Notes: generated by a model from the sequence alone, not told the origin. Counted from the first letter of the stretch, positions 23,080-35,926 are shown. The stretch is DNA of 64,000 nt from Thalassia testudinum (GCA_037157565.1 JAZHRO010000063.1:154554501-154618500), one strand, 5' to 3'. Program-made: numbers and translations.

Positions 23080-25398
23080 TGATTGCGCATCAATCATAAG
23101 TCTTAATTGACCTAGATTGAGCTAGAACTTAGCATACATTAGGATTATTCATGCATGCATAAGCATTATCTGCATCTTTATTGCTTTGCTTTAGCTATGC
23201 ATAAAATAATGTTATAATGTGCTGATTAAGTGTATTATGTCAACTACAGGTAATAAGCTGATCAGGAGCTAGATCTGGAGTAGGATTTGAAGCTGGATCA
23301 GGAATAACAGGAGTTGCAGCAGAGCTGGAGTAAAAGGCTTAGATTAGATGTAGGAATAATGATGTAAGGGAGTTAAAGGTTTGCTATTCTATTGAGTAGG
23401 AATAAAGTAGTAAAATGTAAAGAGCTTAGGTCCATCCTAGCCCTAGGATAGCCTAGAGACTTCCCCAAGCCTTAGCCACCGTTAGATTAGGTCACAACAC
23501 CCTAGGAAGCCCTAAAACCCTAGTACCAACCCTTATCTGGACGTCCAGATAAGTTATAGGATGTCCAGGACCCTTAGCCATCTCCCGCACACCTCAAACC
23601 CACTTCTGTAGTGTTATTGGACGTCCAGACACTTTGTTAGATGTCCAATCCCTGCAGAATACCCAAAACAGAACTTAGATTTCCCCCTGACTCAGATTGG
23701 ACATCTAGAACTGAAGTCTAGACTTCTAATTTTTGAGTATAAGTCATCTGATCACATTTTTGGATGTTTGGTACTGGTCTCCAGTCCCTGTTTTGAGATT
23801 CAAGCCTTGATCTTGGATCCCTAGCTCCCTAGACCTAATCCCAACCCCATAGGAACCTAAATTAAGGTGTCCCAACCCTAGTACATCACCTCTAGAGCAA
23901 CCTAAGGACCTAATGAGGCCCTCACCAAACCCAATTGACTTAGATCAAAGTCAATAACCTTCACCTAAGTCAATTGGACTGATCGAGTCCAATTGAGCTT
24001 AGATCTCAACCCACACAAGTTCAATTGGACTTAGTGAGAGTCCAATTGACCTAAACCAAACCAAATTGAGTTATTTCACTCTCAATTAGGTTCACACTCA
24101 CCAAATTAAACTTAGGTTAAGTTTAATTGCAAATTTCCCTTAGCAATTAGGGTTTGTAACCCTAATACAAACCCCTTAGGACCTAACCTAAACCACCTAG
24201 CCACATAGAGCACGACCACACACACACACACACACACACCCATTCACGCACACACACTTCTCTAGAGTTCTCTAGAACTCTCTTGAAGTGGCACCACCTC
24301 TTGGTTGCCAAATTTAGCAACCAAGAGGCATTCAAAATGAGATCACATTTTTTGCATCTCATAAACATATGGCAGGGCACTCTTGGACTCTCTCTAAAGA
24401 GCTCCACACCTCTCTAGAGAGAAGCCCTTGGGTCTATAAAAAGACCAAATGGGTGGCCATTTGCACCCATTCACATTCTTGGCACCCATTCACTCCATTG
24501 GCTCCATTCACATCCACCTCCACTTAGGCTAGCCACTCCATCTCCATGAGTTTACCACCACCTTGAAGGACACCATGCCAGGATGCTGGATCACTCCTCT
24601 CTCTCTCGAAGGGTCAGCCTAAGCTCCATTGGCCATCCCTCATTCTCCTCCTGACCACTCCAAGGTGTTCAGGGACCATCCCCGAATGCCCTTTTGTTCT
24701 GCTAGATCTAGATTAGTAGTTTGTGCTCTTCATAGTTTTACTGCTTTTTATTACTGCTTAGTAGCATAGTCCTTATTCTCCCCAAATGATGAATGCAAAA
24801 TCCCCCCGTAGATTCTTGTATGCGATCGTTTTCTGGTAGCTAGATTTCCATTTTAAGCAGTTATGTACAAGCTTTCCTCTACAGTTCTTATTGCAAACAA
24901 CTCTCCAATGGAATGAATGAAAAAATGCATTTTTATATATATCTCTGTATGTTTGAAATCAGCATGAGCCATTCTTTTTGCATGATTTGAGTTGCCTATT
25001 TTCAATTGTTTATCTATTCTGCAACAAGCATGTCGTTTCCTGAAAATATAGAGAATCCAGCAATAGACGCATTTTCCGTAAATAGTCACCACCTCACTAG
25101 AATCGTGCACACAGAAACTCACACATTCACCTTTGTGATTTATTTAACACATGAGCACGTAATCAGGGTTCATAATAGAAGTGGTGAAATCTTAATCAGG
25201 AGATTGGAAACTGACGTGCGAATTTAAACAAGGTAGAGTGGTAAAAGATCAAATTCTAAAGTAAAACAAATGCCTCCTAGAGACGAACGACTGAGACTCA
25301 AACCTCGTTATCTTTAGAAAATAATTTCTTTGTTTGATCATATTTCACGCTATACTACAACGCTTTTCCCATTAAGCACGCGCTCTACGCTTTCAACA
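23080..25398 (+). repeat. 3' LTR of element B
   Basis: It is the direct repeat of 11154-13503, with the same ends, TATA box (24435-24442), 20-base palindrome (23533-23552) and CA-repeat run (about 24217-24239). The small ORFs within are shared between copies but carry no known domain. Confidence 0.95.
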
Positions 25399-25403
25399 CC
25401 TAG

Positions 25404-27492
25404 CAACAGGAGGGATGTGATCTATTACTTCGAGGAAAGGGACCTGAATGTGAACTTCCTTAAACATAGATTTCTAGTCCTTGAACTTCTGCATATCCTT
25501 TTTCCGTGCTGAATCTAGTGTTAGAGCTGTGGGAAAAGGGACGGGAATCTCAAGGTCTAGGAGCTTCGTTCCTTTATCTAATGAAGATGACTTGTAAGAG
25601 GAAGAGGATTATGAGCCATCTTACGGTAGAGAGCTGGAAAAATCATTACCCGCTTACCTAGGTAGCAGGTCCAGTGTAGTCTTCCCACTCCATAAAGTGA
25701 AAGCTTTTGCATCAGTGTACTATCCATGAGGTGGCAGAAGAGAGGTTGGGCTAGAATACGCAGGGTTTGACAATAGAGGTGGTTGACCGAGCCCATAACT
25801 AGGTGGTGCAGGAGGTGCTTGCAGAATAGCATGTGCCTGACCCTATGATGCTTGGAATCTAGGTGGGGTGCCCTGATTTTGCACATATCTCAGTTTTGGG
25901 ACATGTTGGGAGGGCAATGTTCCCTGTGACCTATGCTCCTGCATCATCTGGTTTTGCATGTTTTGTATGCTCTGAATTTGGTCAGCCATTGCCTTCATAA
26001 TTTATAAGTTATCATGAGTAGATTTCTGAATTGACTCCTGCAATTCCTCCTTCAAAGACTCCAGAGGGTCACCCTACTTTGGAGGATAGTTGGCAGCTTG
26101 GTGCAACGGCTGATAAATAGAATGGGTTTGTTGCAGCTGAGACGGGAATGACTGCTGTGTAGGATATGTGTTCTACGCATTCCCGTATTGTCTGGTCTGG
26201 TAGTGTGGGTCTTGAGGTGGTGTTTGTGAGTTACCAGACCAGGAGAAATTCTAATGCTGATGCCAACCAGGGTTATACATCTCTGAGTACTGGTTATTAT
26301 GCCTGTATACTTGGATAGCCCTATTGTCTTCGTAAGCCGACGACGTCTGAGATGTATATTCATCAAGGGAATATGCATTGTAATCATCGGGTGGTGTGTA
26401 ACCCTGATTGTATGATGCCAGATCCAAATTATTCATAGGTTCCTAATATGCAGGATCTTGCGGAGATGGAGAAGGAACATCCTAAGCGATTAGATGTACT
26501 CGAGCAAGAGGGGATCGAGATGCGAGAGATGAGTTGGATGCAACAATGCTGCCAGGAAACCCAGATCTTGCTCGAATTAATTCATCAAGCTTCTTGTCGA
26601 GCAACTTCACCTTATCCAGTTTCTTGGTTATAATGTCCATGTCAGCTTGGGTAAACTTGACGTGAGCTTCGTGGACACTAACTCGCTGATGTCCAGGTCG
26701 CTGGAACTAGTTCATTGAGGCGACATTCATTGAGTTCTCTACTAAGGACTGGAATAGTTCAAATGCTCTATTCTCATCCTTCACGAGGAAATTCTCACCG
26801 TTAGATGCATTGGCCAGGTACCGATGTGTGTCATCCAGCCCATGGTAAAAGACTTGAGCAAGGTGCCATCTGAGTACACCATGGTGTGGGCACTTCCTGA
26901 GAAGATCGTGGAATCTATCCCAGGAGTCATGCAGCTTCTCTCTATGGCCTTGGGTAAAGGTCGTGATTGCGTGCCTCATAGCATTTGTTTGACCAATCGG
27001 GAAAAACTTTTGGAAGAATTCATGATGTAATTCCTCCCAGGCTCTAATCGGCCTCCTGATAGTCTTGAACTAATAAGCAGCTTTATCCTTGAGAGAAAAA
27101 GGAAAAAGCTTCATGAGGACAATTTCGATATCTACATTCCTTGGTTGAAATGACTATACAATCTGACTCAAATCTTCGATGTGCTAGAAGGGATCCTCAT
27201 TCGAGTTTCCATGGAAATGAGTCTGAATCAGACTTATGATATTCGGCTTCAAGTTGAATGTGTCTCCGCCTATGGGAATCTGGACCTGAGGTGCTATAAT
27301 TGTTGCCGCCGGATTGTAGAAGTCCTGTAGTTGTTCTCTGCGTGGTGGATGCTGCATCCTGACAAGTGTTTTGAGAATCCTGTCGATGCTCTACTCATAT
27401 TTTTGTTCAGTTTCCTCGACCCTAGCTTCCAGATGAGCCATTGGGTCCTAATTCTTAAGGTCCTAACCAACTCAAGGATCGGGATTAGCCAT
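25404..27492 (-). pseudogene. gag: Element A gag (inactivated, cut off by element B)
   Basis: On the minus strand the likely start is the ATG at 27490-27492 (MANPDP). Recognisable parts, in order, are FNLKPNIISLIQTHFHGNS, EDPF*HIEDLSQ, KLFPFSLKDKAAY, FFPIGQTNAMRHAITTFTQG (about 26970) and CPHHGVLRWHLAQVFYHGLD. A low-complexity region at 25900-26450 contains YNPGWHQH, a degenerate form of the Athila gag signature. Stops and frame changes are frequent. At 25404 the frame stops at element B and resumes beyond B, at 11148 downward, with the KDYF-like segment before protease. Capsid is the expected product of the intact ancestor. Confidence 0.9.
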
Positions 27493-28762
27493 CTCAGCTA
27501 ATTTAGTGGAAGAAGGTTGGGAAGAAAGGTCGGGCGAGAATTGACTTTGCCGCCATGGGTTCGGCTCCCAAGATCCCACAAGTTTGGGTCCTAACGACCT
27601 TCTTCTTTGCATACACCAACTCAAAGGGTTGGTGTAGTTAAGCAGAACAAGGCTAAGGCCTTGTTAATCAGAGTGGTTCTTTAGATCAGATGAAGGGATT
27701 TTTCGTTTAAGGTCGTGCTATTTAAAAAAATTTGGTGAGAGGCTGATTGCAAGGAATTCTTGCCTCTCAGGCTAACTCGTCCAGGTTGGTTATGAGGGGA
27801 CTATGAGGAAGGTTCTTCCTTCAGCCTTCATCTCTGGTTCCATTACCCCACATCCGCGGTCGTTTGACACTACCCAACAGGTTTAGACACCAGGTTTTGC
27901 CGAAGTGGTTGAAACTACCCAGTAGTTTCAACCCAAATACAGGCTATTTGATATATTTTCGTGAATTTTTTTTAACATGTTTCTTCAATTTAGTAAATGA
28001 TGGATGGACCACAAGGTGACTCACCTCACCAACTAACTCTTAGGATCAACTGAGTCCAAGTTAGTCCATTGTGGTCCTATTGGCTCATGTACTTCTAACT
28101 TTTTTCAAATTGAAGACCACAATTCAAATGTATACTCTCAAGTAAGATGGAATCCAAATGATTTGGAACTTGGCAAGAAGATTACTTTTTTAGTAAGCTT
28201 TTTAGAGAGTATTTTTCCAAAATTTTTACTATTTCCATCAAGTAGTTATGAATTTTTAACAAACCAGGGGTCAAATATGGGATTTAGACCCCATTTAGGT
28301 TTCTATTGGAAACAATACCAAATATGCTCCAAAAATTTCTTGAAAATATGATAATGAAAGATAATTTGATTATATTTTAAACCCCACCAATCGTGATTAA
28401 ATCCGATTTGTATGTTTGTCAGAATTGATTTCTAAAATTCATGAAAGTTCTATTTTCAAGCAATCTGACCCATATGTACTCCACGAATTTTTAAAAATTC
28501 CATAGAAAAAAATTTATTTTGGGAAGAAGGCGTTGGAAAGACAATTTGAAAATATAGTTCTAGTCCAAATTTTAGAATTTTTGGAGTATCAAAAACACAG
28601 CTATTGAATTTTAGAGATGGAAATCAATTTCTGGCTGAGTTTCTAACAAGAATGTGTGCACCTGATTTTCGCAGTGCCTGCTTTGCCTCATTCACCACTT
28701 CGGGTGGTTCAATCTGCACACAAAAATACAATGTTAGAGATGAAATCAAAAGTTGTCGTACC
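27493..28762 (-). other. Leader of element A with conserved block
   Basis: This lies between primer binding site and gag, with no gene. On the sense strand, the part at 27764-27890 reads AGTGTCAAACGACCGCGGAT, then GGAACCAGAGATGAAGGCTG and GAAGGAAGAACCTTC. It matches the leader blocks of B and F. The rest is A/T-rich and aligns only loosely with B's leader. Confidence 0.75.
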
Positions 28763-28780
28763 TCCGCAGCAACGACGTCA
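28763..28780 (-). promoter_or_regulatory. Primer binding site of element A
   Basis: On the minus strand TGACGTCGTTGCTGCGGA follows the 5' LTR by three bases and resembles the tRNA-Asp-type site with a few substitutions. Confidence 0.8.
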
Positions 28781-28783
28781 ATT

Positions 28784-30419
28784 TGTTCGGGGCGTAGATC
28801 GCATAAAAGATAAATGCATTGTAATATAGTGCGAAATATATCTTGACAAATAAATTAATGAAATTGGTAAGTCCTGGTCGATCACAGGGAGATAGAAAAT
28901 GCTTTTTCTTTTATGGTCTTATTCTAAATTTAATTACTAAATAGCATAGACATTAAATTGCAATATACATATCAAGCAGAGAGCATGAACATGAATTGCA
29001 TACATGTAATTATAACGAAACAAATTTTAAGCATGAACATAAACTATCTATCTAGTAGAACAAGGGCACCATGAGTGGTCCATGGTCGCCTTCTGGAGAG
29101 GTTGAGGATAGCAGCAACGATCCATCGAGGTGGCTCAACGAACACTTTGGAAGAAGATGTAGTGACGGAAGCAGAGAAGATGGGAAGAAGAAGGTAGAGG
29201 AGCAGTAGGAGGAAGAAGAAGGAAATTCTTTTTGAATGCCTTTGAAAGAGGACCCTTAGGCCTCTTTTATAGTTTTTGTGAAGGGTATTCAGGGCATTGG
29301 AGCCCTTAATTTCGTGTAATAGCCTTAGGTTGATCAGATCCGTTGATCAGGAGATCAACAAACCTGATTAAGCCTAAAAGTACCCTCCAAATCCTTCTCC
29401 ATTCACGGATTCAATCTGGTGCTGACACATGGAGCAACATGCACCCTTGGATCTCCATCGCACGGTCACCACTCTCCCACCTGCACTGTTGCCTTCGTAG
29501 GCCCACCGCTCGGCATTGAAACGTGCCTCAACTCCTTACACCATCTCAGATATCCGATCTCTCGATCGGACGAATTAAAAAGTCACAGCACCATGCCCTC
29601 TTGAATCCTAAAGTGCTCGCATGTGCATCTCTTCTTGCGTCATCACGCGCTTCCTCATCTGACACCTCCAAGCCTACCACGCGTCCATGCCTCTACTACT
29701 CGATTGCCATCTGATGGTTGAATTTCATCCGCGTGTGAGCAAATCCCACATCGCGGGTTGAACCTACGTCGTGCACTGGTTGTTAAGCATGCCTTCTACT
29801 GTGCTACGCACGCAAGTTGTTGCAGTTGCCATTTCGTGTGCAGTCGCCCTCAGCTGTTAGATGGAAATCCAATAGCTAAGGCTTGATCTTCCTTGATGAG
29901 GCTGAGAGGTAGGGCAACGCAGCGTCTCTGTGGCTGTTGGATGACGATCCAACAGCCCACAGAGGGTGAAAAAATTACTTCATAAGTTTGGGGCATGGTG
30001 AGGGGCAACTACGATGGTGCCATGTGGCACCATCATGGCCGTCCATCTTCTTTTCTTCGTAGACAGTGCTATAGGCCTCTGATTAGGTTGATTTTTACGC
30101 CGTTGGACTACGACCATTGATACAGATCCATTCGTGCAGTTGGATTTGTCATTTGAGGTTCGGATCTTCTTCTATTTGCCCTTTCGCTTTTGCTCTTCTA
30201 CCGACTCCATAGGTTGTTAGGGGATTCTGATTGATACGATCATCTACAACCCTTAATTACCTAAAATTATTAATACCTCTTAAATAACACATTATTATGT
30301 ATAAAACATATAAATCATCTAGGATGTAAAGTACGATGCGTATGCATGCAGAATGCCCATGTTAAGCTAGTTTCTACCTTAATTCAAGCGAATTAGGGCC
30401 TATGATTGCTGCATAATCA
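28784..30419 (-). repeat. 5' LTR of element A (right copy)
   Basis: It is the complete LTR of A. On the plus strand it runs from TGTTCGGGGCG to GCATAATCA, and the same sequence is found at 4018-5668. The sense TATA box lies at 29264-29271. Its first 19 plus-strand bases (28784-28802) are missing from the left copy. Confidence 0.9.
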
Positions 30420-30987
30420 GTTCACATTAACTGAATCAGGATTTCACGCATTTCGAGGGCAAAAATAGTACTAAAAACCTTAATTATCAACCCCAAATAA
30501 AATGAAAAGGTTCTAGTTAGGGTAACATCAATCTAAACCTCCTTAAAATCATTAAAAAATATTATAAGAGGTTTGATACCTTTGCTTTGACCATCTGGAC
30601 CCATTTTAACCTAGAACGGACATTTAGACGGGAATTTGCCATGATTTGGACTTCTATGCAATTTACTTAGTCAAACATGGTCAAAACTCAAATCCAAGCT
30701 CACCATTAGATTCCTTAAGTTTAAATTAGGTTAACAAAATTTAGATCCAATTAGAGTCCATCTTGGCCAAGTTTGAAATTCAGTCCAAGAATTCTCTATT
30801 TATCACCTATAGGCCCTCAACTTTCGATTATTCTAGCAAGCAGGTCCCTAACTTCTAATTTTTCTTTCAAAAATACCCATACGTCCTTCTCCTTCTTTGC
30901 CATGGGAATGTAGCTACAGCAGCATCAACTCCTCCTCACCAACATTTGATCAAGGAGTTGATTGAAGAAATGTCAATCACAAATCGC
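30420..30987. repeat. Direct repeat R', right copy, outside element A
   Basis: It is homologous to 3458-4017. It starts directly after A's right LTR (GTTCACATT against GTTCTCACT) and ends with the same AATCACAAATCGC. Beyond that the sequence continues (CAAACATGGC) where the left copy switches to A's LTR. It carries no gene. Confidence 0.8.
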
Positions 30988-31075
30988 CAAACATGGCAAA
31001 AGTTACCATGAGGACTTGCCACATTGTTTGAACGCATCCCCTTATCCAATCATAGCCAGAATCTCACCAATAAGC
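30988..31075. other. Short unassigned host DNA
   Basis: These 88 bases lie between repeat R' and element C and have no feature. They are probably the continuation of the locus into which A and C inserted. TAAGC (31071-31075) would be C's target duplication, but the partner lies outside the window. Confidence 0.5.
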
Positions 31076-32785
31076 TGTGGTTAGTGTGATTTCGTCGTTG
31101 TAAAGATTTGAGTTGGAAACCCGTCGTCGTAGTGCACAAAAATTCGCTACCAGATAAAATTTATAATCAAAACTTGAAAGGGTGTCCTGGGTCAAACATA
31201 GGGAGACAAACATTTGATTTTGAAATCCATGCTTCCCTTTTATTTGTTTTTAGTGTTTTTTTATCTTTTGTAATTTTTTTGGAATTTTTATAAGACAAGA
31301 GATCAGGTCAACAACATAATTATCTTGCTAATCTACTTGCAAAGAAAGAAATAGAGAGAAAATCTCAATATTATTATCTAAACAAATGTTTGCTACAGAT
31401 AGAAAGTGAAAAGATAGAGTAGTGAGAAGAATTCCTCTCGACAGTCGCTTAGAGGATGGCTCACTTTGACAGTGCCCAGATGAAGGTGGTGAGGAGCGAG
31501 ATGAAGGAGAACGACGTCGGAGGGTGGAGGGTGGGATGGGACGGTGTCGTGGCGAGGATCTACTTTCGAAAGTGATGAGGGGATGACCACGGGATGCTCG
31601 ACGAATGGAGATGAGAGGCGGGAAAAATATTTGGTTTTCTACTCTAGAGGAACATCCTGCGCTTGGGACAAGCTCTCTCTAGTGCCTTGGAGGGGGTGAG
31701 GGAAAGAAAAGAAGAGATGCAGAAGGAACCCAGGCAGAGGGCTGCTTGACCGAGCAGAGGGAATGGTGATGAGGAGGTGGAGGTGATTGTCTACCTGAAT
31801 GGAGGTGAGGGGATGGCTCTACAGTCTCCTATGAAGAAGGTGAGGGTATGGTTAAATGCTTAGTGGAGTAAGGGAATGCTACACTAAAAGGAGGATGTGG
31901 AGCTTGGGAAAGATCTCTTGGGAGATTGGGAGGCTTCTTGAATCTCTAGAGTAGGTGAGGAATGGCAAAGTAGGGATGAAGGAAAATGGGGTGGTGTAGG
32001 TGAGTTTACATAGTGGAGAAGGAGCTTTCTGAGCATGCGCAATTAGTGACATCGCTAAAGATCCGCCCTATCTGTCACTGAAGATCCATGCGGCACTGCT
32101 GGCATGCTCTATGCACTGCCTTTTCATGCGCATTCTTGTTGGCTGTGCATTTCATCGCTGTGCACTGCGTTGGCGCGTGCTTCACACGGGCATGTCGCAC
32201 ACTTGCGCTGGCACAGTGCGCTACACTGGCCATGTCTCTACCAATTAAGGGATTAGGGTGGGCTTTGCAGGCTTCAAATCTGTGCCCCTCCTTTGGGAGT
32301 GGATGCCTCAACCGATGCACCACACTAGCGCATGATTCGAGAAGAGTTGTTGCAGGTGCGTAATGAAGGAGGCTTCTCAACCATTGGATTTTCATCCAAC
32401 AGCTAATATAGCATGTTGGAAGGCCTTTGGATGGACACCGGGAGACGTTGAGCACTCTAGATGGTGCCACATGGCACCATCTGGACCGTCCACCTTTCCT
32501 TGCATGTAGAAGATGCTACGGTGCATAGACTGAGATGATTTCCATGTTGTTGGACAACGATCATCGCTCCAGATTCATCCGTAAGGTTAGATTTTGCATT
32601 TGAAGCTTCAAAATGCCGCACCCTATCTCCTAGCCACAATAATGAAGGAATTATTGTACAATTTATACACATTACACTAAATGCAGTATGATGAATGTTA
32701 TGCAATATTTATACTATGGAATGCAATGCTAGGCTTAGGAACTATCATCAGTAAGCATTAATCATGAATACATGCGTGCTTATTA
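31076..32785 (-). repeat. 3' LTR of element C
   Basis: It was identified by position beside the polypurine tract and by similarity to LTR F: CCCGTCGTCGTAGTGCACAA near 31130 and GTCCTGGGTCAAACATAGGG near 31182. The shared LTR block lies at about 32460-32610 and a weak tRNA-like segment at 32262-32345. On the sense strand it would begin TAATAAGCACG, so TG has become TA. The left boundary at 31076 (TGTGG) was chosen by alignment with F and is uncertain by about 10 bases. The partner LTR is outside the window. Confidence 0.78.
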
Positions 32786-32822
32786 GACCCCTATGCCTAT
32801 CTTTTGCTAGTCCCTAGCAAAA
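32786..32822 (-). promoter_or_regulatory. Polypurine tract of element C with adjacent hairpin
   Basis: On the minus strand GGCATAGGGGTC touches the LTR. TTTTGCTAG (32802-32810), loop TCC and CTAGCAAAA (32814-32822) form a perfect 9-bp stem with a 3-base loop. The same hairpin occurs in E and F. Confidence 0.85.
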
Positions 32823-34148
32823 TTAACCTAAATGCTATTTATAAAAATAGAATCAAGATTTGATTACTTAGGCAAGATTTGTTGATTGCATTAGAAAATT
32901 TTACTAAGGACCTAATTACAAAAACTCAATAGTGCCTGCCAGAATGCAGATGGCCCAAGTATTCACCTTATGTTGGTAAGGGAAGATACATTTTTTTTGC
33001 TTTTCTTCTTTTCTAACTTTTTTTGGAATTTTGTAGTTGAGAGTTTCAGAATAACTTTTTACGGCTACCCGACCCGTCCAAGACTTAAAAAGGGCTCTAA
33101 GTGCAAAGAATCTTGTGAAAGAGTGATACACTCACTAGGAGGTCATTAAAATGGACTTCAGGTTTTTATAACATTAAGTGACCTTAAGAGTTTCTACCTA
33201 AAGGTTTATCTTTCTGATTGGTAGCTTTCTCGCTACTTTTTTTTATTTTTTATGGTGTCAACACGAAGACGAACCAAGTGTATATGTCCCCGATTTATGC
33301 TATTTCCCCGCTTCTTCCATAAGTGTTTTGGGAATGATTTATGCATTTTTGTGAGCTGAGCTCTAGACAACTGGCTAATGAGTTGTTACTCATGGCAACT
33401 TGCTAGCCATACTTATGCGGTGAAGTGCGGTTTATTTTCTATTTTTATTTTTTTCTTCTTTTTGTATTTTTCTATTTTTTTCTTTTTTTTCCTTTTATTT
33501 TTTTTAGTATCATTTTTTTTCTTTTTCTAAGTAGGTGGCTTCCCTAATCTAAGATTTACCTAAAGCAGTAGAATGAGCATGGTAATGTAGCTGAGCTTTG
33601 GACAACCGGCCAATGAGCTGTTACCCACAATAACTTGCTAGCCATACTATCCTAGAAAGTTCATTAGCTACCTAATTTCCATAAAAATCATCGAAAAGTG
33701 AGTTAATGCAAATAGTGTGTAGATGCTTAAACTTAAAGTCCCCTCAAATTAGAGGGTGGGTTGATAAGTCATGTACTTATCACCCCAATTTATTGGCCAA
33801 ATTAGAATAAAATTACTTAGCGAGGACCAGAGACCAAGTCAACATTTATGTCGACACCTAGGATGATTGAGCCCGAAGACCTAAAGAGTCTAAGTGTTGA
33901 GATCCTAAAGTATCATTTCCTAATATTCGCAACTTCTAATGCCTAAGTTCTCTTCTCCTAATTCTAGTTTTTTTAAAAAAAATAACAGGAGATTACTGTT
34001 ACGGGCTGACAACATGATTAAATCACAAAATATTCACCCCCCATGCCTAGCTAATGCAATGTCCTCATTGTAAAATAAAAGCGTACAGGAGGGCAGAATA
34101 GGAAGAAAATAACCTGAATTCCGTGAAACTCCGGTTAGCTCCAACAGC
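32823..34148 (-). other. 3' non-coding region of element C
   Basis: No env-like ORF is present. A segment with CTCTAGACAACTGGC and AACTTGCTAGCCATACTT (about 33352-33440) recurs in diverged form at 33592-33700. The same pair occurs in element F at 49244-49330 and 49445-49560. T-rich runs (33230-33250, 33430-33530) lie between. Confidence 0.8.
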
Positions 34149-35921
34149 CTATACATGTGCTGAGTTTAGTGCCTTTAAGTAGGCGATGTCTGGCCAACAG
34201 AGATTAGGGCAAGGTAAGAGCAACCTTGTCCAAGATGGGTTCAGGGAGCACATGGTCAACATAGGGTTCAGATGTTGCCAGTTGACCTTGAAGGAATTAC
34301 TCGTCCTTGGGTCTGAAATTTTGACAACCCCGTTAGAAAAAATCCACTCAATAATGAACAGGCCGTTCCACTTAGACCTAAGCTTGCCAGGGAAGAGCTT
34401 AAGTCGAGAATTAAAAAGCCAGACCCTCTGGTTATGCTCAAAACTCTTATGAGAAATCATTTGGTCATAAGGAGCTTGGGTCCTTGCCTTATAGATTCTG
34501 GCATTCTCATAGGATTCATTTCTAAGCTCCTCCAATGCAGATAGTTGGAGTTTCCTGGTCTTCCCAGCTAACTCCAGGTCAAGATTGCATTTCTTGATGG
34601 CCCAAAATGCCTGGTGTTCTAATTCTATAGGTAAGTGACATGCTTTACAAAACACTAGATGGAACGGAGACATACCGATAGGCATTTTTTACGTCATATG
34701 GTAAGCCCAAAGAGCATCATCCAGCTTTTGCGCCCAATCCTTCCTATCAGCCCTAACCATTTTTTGCAGAATGTTCTTAGTCTCCCGATTGGAGACCTCG
34801 GCTTGTCCGTTTGTCTGGGGCTGGTAGGGTGTGGAAATCCGATGATTCACCCCATATTTTGCCAGTAAATTCCTGAACTAGGCATGAGTGAAATGCATGC
34901 CATCATCACTAATAATGGCTCGAGGAATCCTAAACAGACTGAAGATATTTTTCTTCACAAAATCGATGACCACCTTGTGGTCATTGGTCCAGGTAGGAAT
35001 TGCCTCAATCTATTTGGACACGTAATCCACAGCAACCAGAATATACTGGTGTCCAAATGAAGGAGGAAAGGGCCCCATGAAATTGATGCCCCTAATGTTG
35101 AAAATTTCAACGGGAAGTATCGAGTTTAGGGGCATCATGTCTCTCTTGAACATGTTTCCGAGTGTCTAGCATCGGGCCCATGACCTTGAGAATTCCTGGG
35201 CATCCTTAAATAACGACGGCCAATAGAATTTGGATTGCAAAATTTTTGCCATCGTCTTTTTTCCTAAAAAGTGTCCACCACACGTAGATGCAGGGAAGAA
35301 CTTAAGTATACTATGGAACTCATTTTCTGGGATGCATCAGCAAATAATCTGGTCAGCGCTGATGTGGTACAGCTCAGGATCATCCCAAAAATAATTTTTG
35401 GCCTTGGACATGAGTTTATCCCTCTATTGCTTGGTCCAATCCTGGGGGATTTGACCAATGGACAAATAATTAACGATATTCACAAACCAGGGTGTTTAGA
35501 TACCCGAGACTATAAGGATTTCCTCATTCAGAAAAGTGTCAGTGATAAGGATATTCGGATGAGGAGAATCAATCAGAATTCTCGAAAGGTGATCTACCAC
35601 TACGTTTTGTGCCTTGAATTTGTCTTTGATTTCAAGATAAAATTATTGAAGTAAAAGAATCCACTGAATAAGTCGGGCTTGGCATCCTTTTTGGCCAAGA
35701 GATGTTTCAAGGCTGAGTAGTCGGTGTAGATGATAATATGAGAACCTAAAAGATAAGCCCTAAATGTTTTCAAAGCAAAAACTAGAGCTAGCAACTCTTT
35801 TCTAGTAACGGTGTAGTTCCTTTGGGCCTCGTCTAGAGTTTTGATAGTGTAGTAGATAATAGAGGGCTTCTTATCTATTTTTTGGCCCAAGATTGCCCCG
35901 ACCGCATAATCAGATGCATCA
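34149..35921 (-). pseudogene. pol: Element C pol, distal part: RNase H and integrase (inactivated)
   Basis: On the minus strand RNase H starts at the solo LTR (MADASDYAVGAILGQ, from 35926, with TRKELLALV and YTDYSAL). It is followed by the zinc-binding region and the integrase core. ISDDG-type sequence lies near 34910, [20 protein letters not shown] sequence near 34800, and [22 protein letters not shown] at 34620-34680. The first integrase Asp is Asn (AAT at 35082-35084, GINFMGP) and the Glu is kept. Stops and frame changes separate RNase H from integrase. Upstream pol continues beyond the solo LTR at 37560. Confidence 0.9.
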
Positions 35922-35926
35922 GCCAT

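Larger units (their letters stand above)
11154..25398 (+). mobile_element. Element B: complete Athila-like Ty3/gypsy retrotransposon inside A
   Basis: Both LTRs (11154-13503 and 23080-25398) start TGATTGCG and end TTTCAACA. CCTAG lies on both sides (11149-11153 and 25399-25403), and element A's sequence reads through once B is removed. The internal order is primer binding site, leader, gag, protease, RT, RNase H, integrase, 3' non-coding region and polypurine tract. The total is about 14.2 kb. B lies opposite to A and is a close relative: the LTR starts, leader block, protein sequences and decamer array are all similar. Its LTRs differ less than A's (about one base in twenty where compared by eye), which fits a younger age. 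Many in-frame stops make it non-autonomous today. Confidence 0.95.
4018..30419 (-). mobile_element. Element A: Athila-like Ty3/gypsy retrotransposon, host of element B
   Basis: Read on the minus strand the order is 5' LTR (28784-30419), primer binding site, leader, gag, protease, RT, RNase H, integrase, a long 3' non-coding region, polypurine tract and 3' LTR (to 5668). Element B (11154-25398) splits it at the gag/protease boundary, and the A reading resumes across the CCTAG duplication. Without B it is about 12 kb. The LTR copies differ at roughly one base in eight in the stretches compared by eye, so this is an old insertion. The left LTR lacks about 19 terminal bases. Gag and pol carry many stops and frameshifts, and both RT and integrase have lost catalytic residues, so A is dead. 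Confidence 0.9.
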
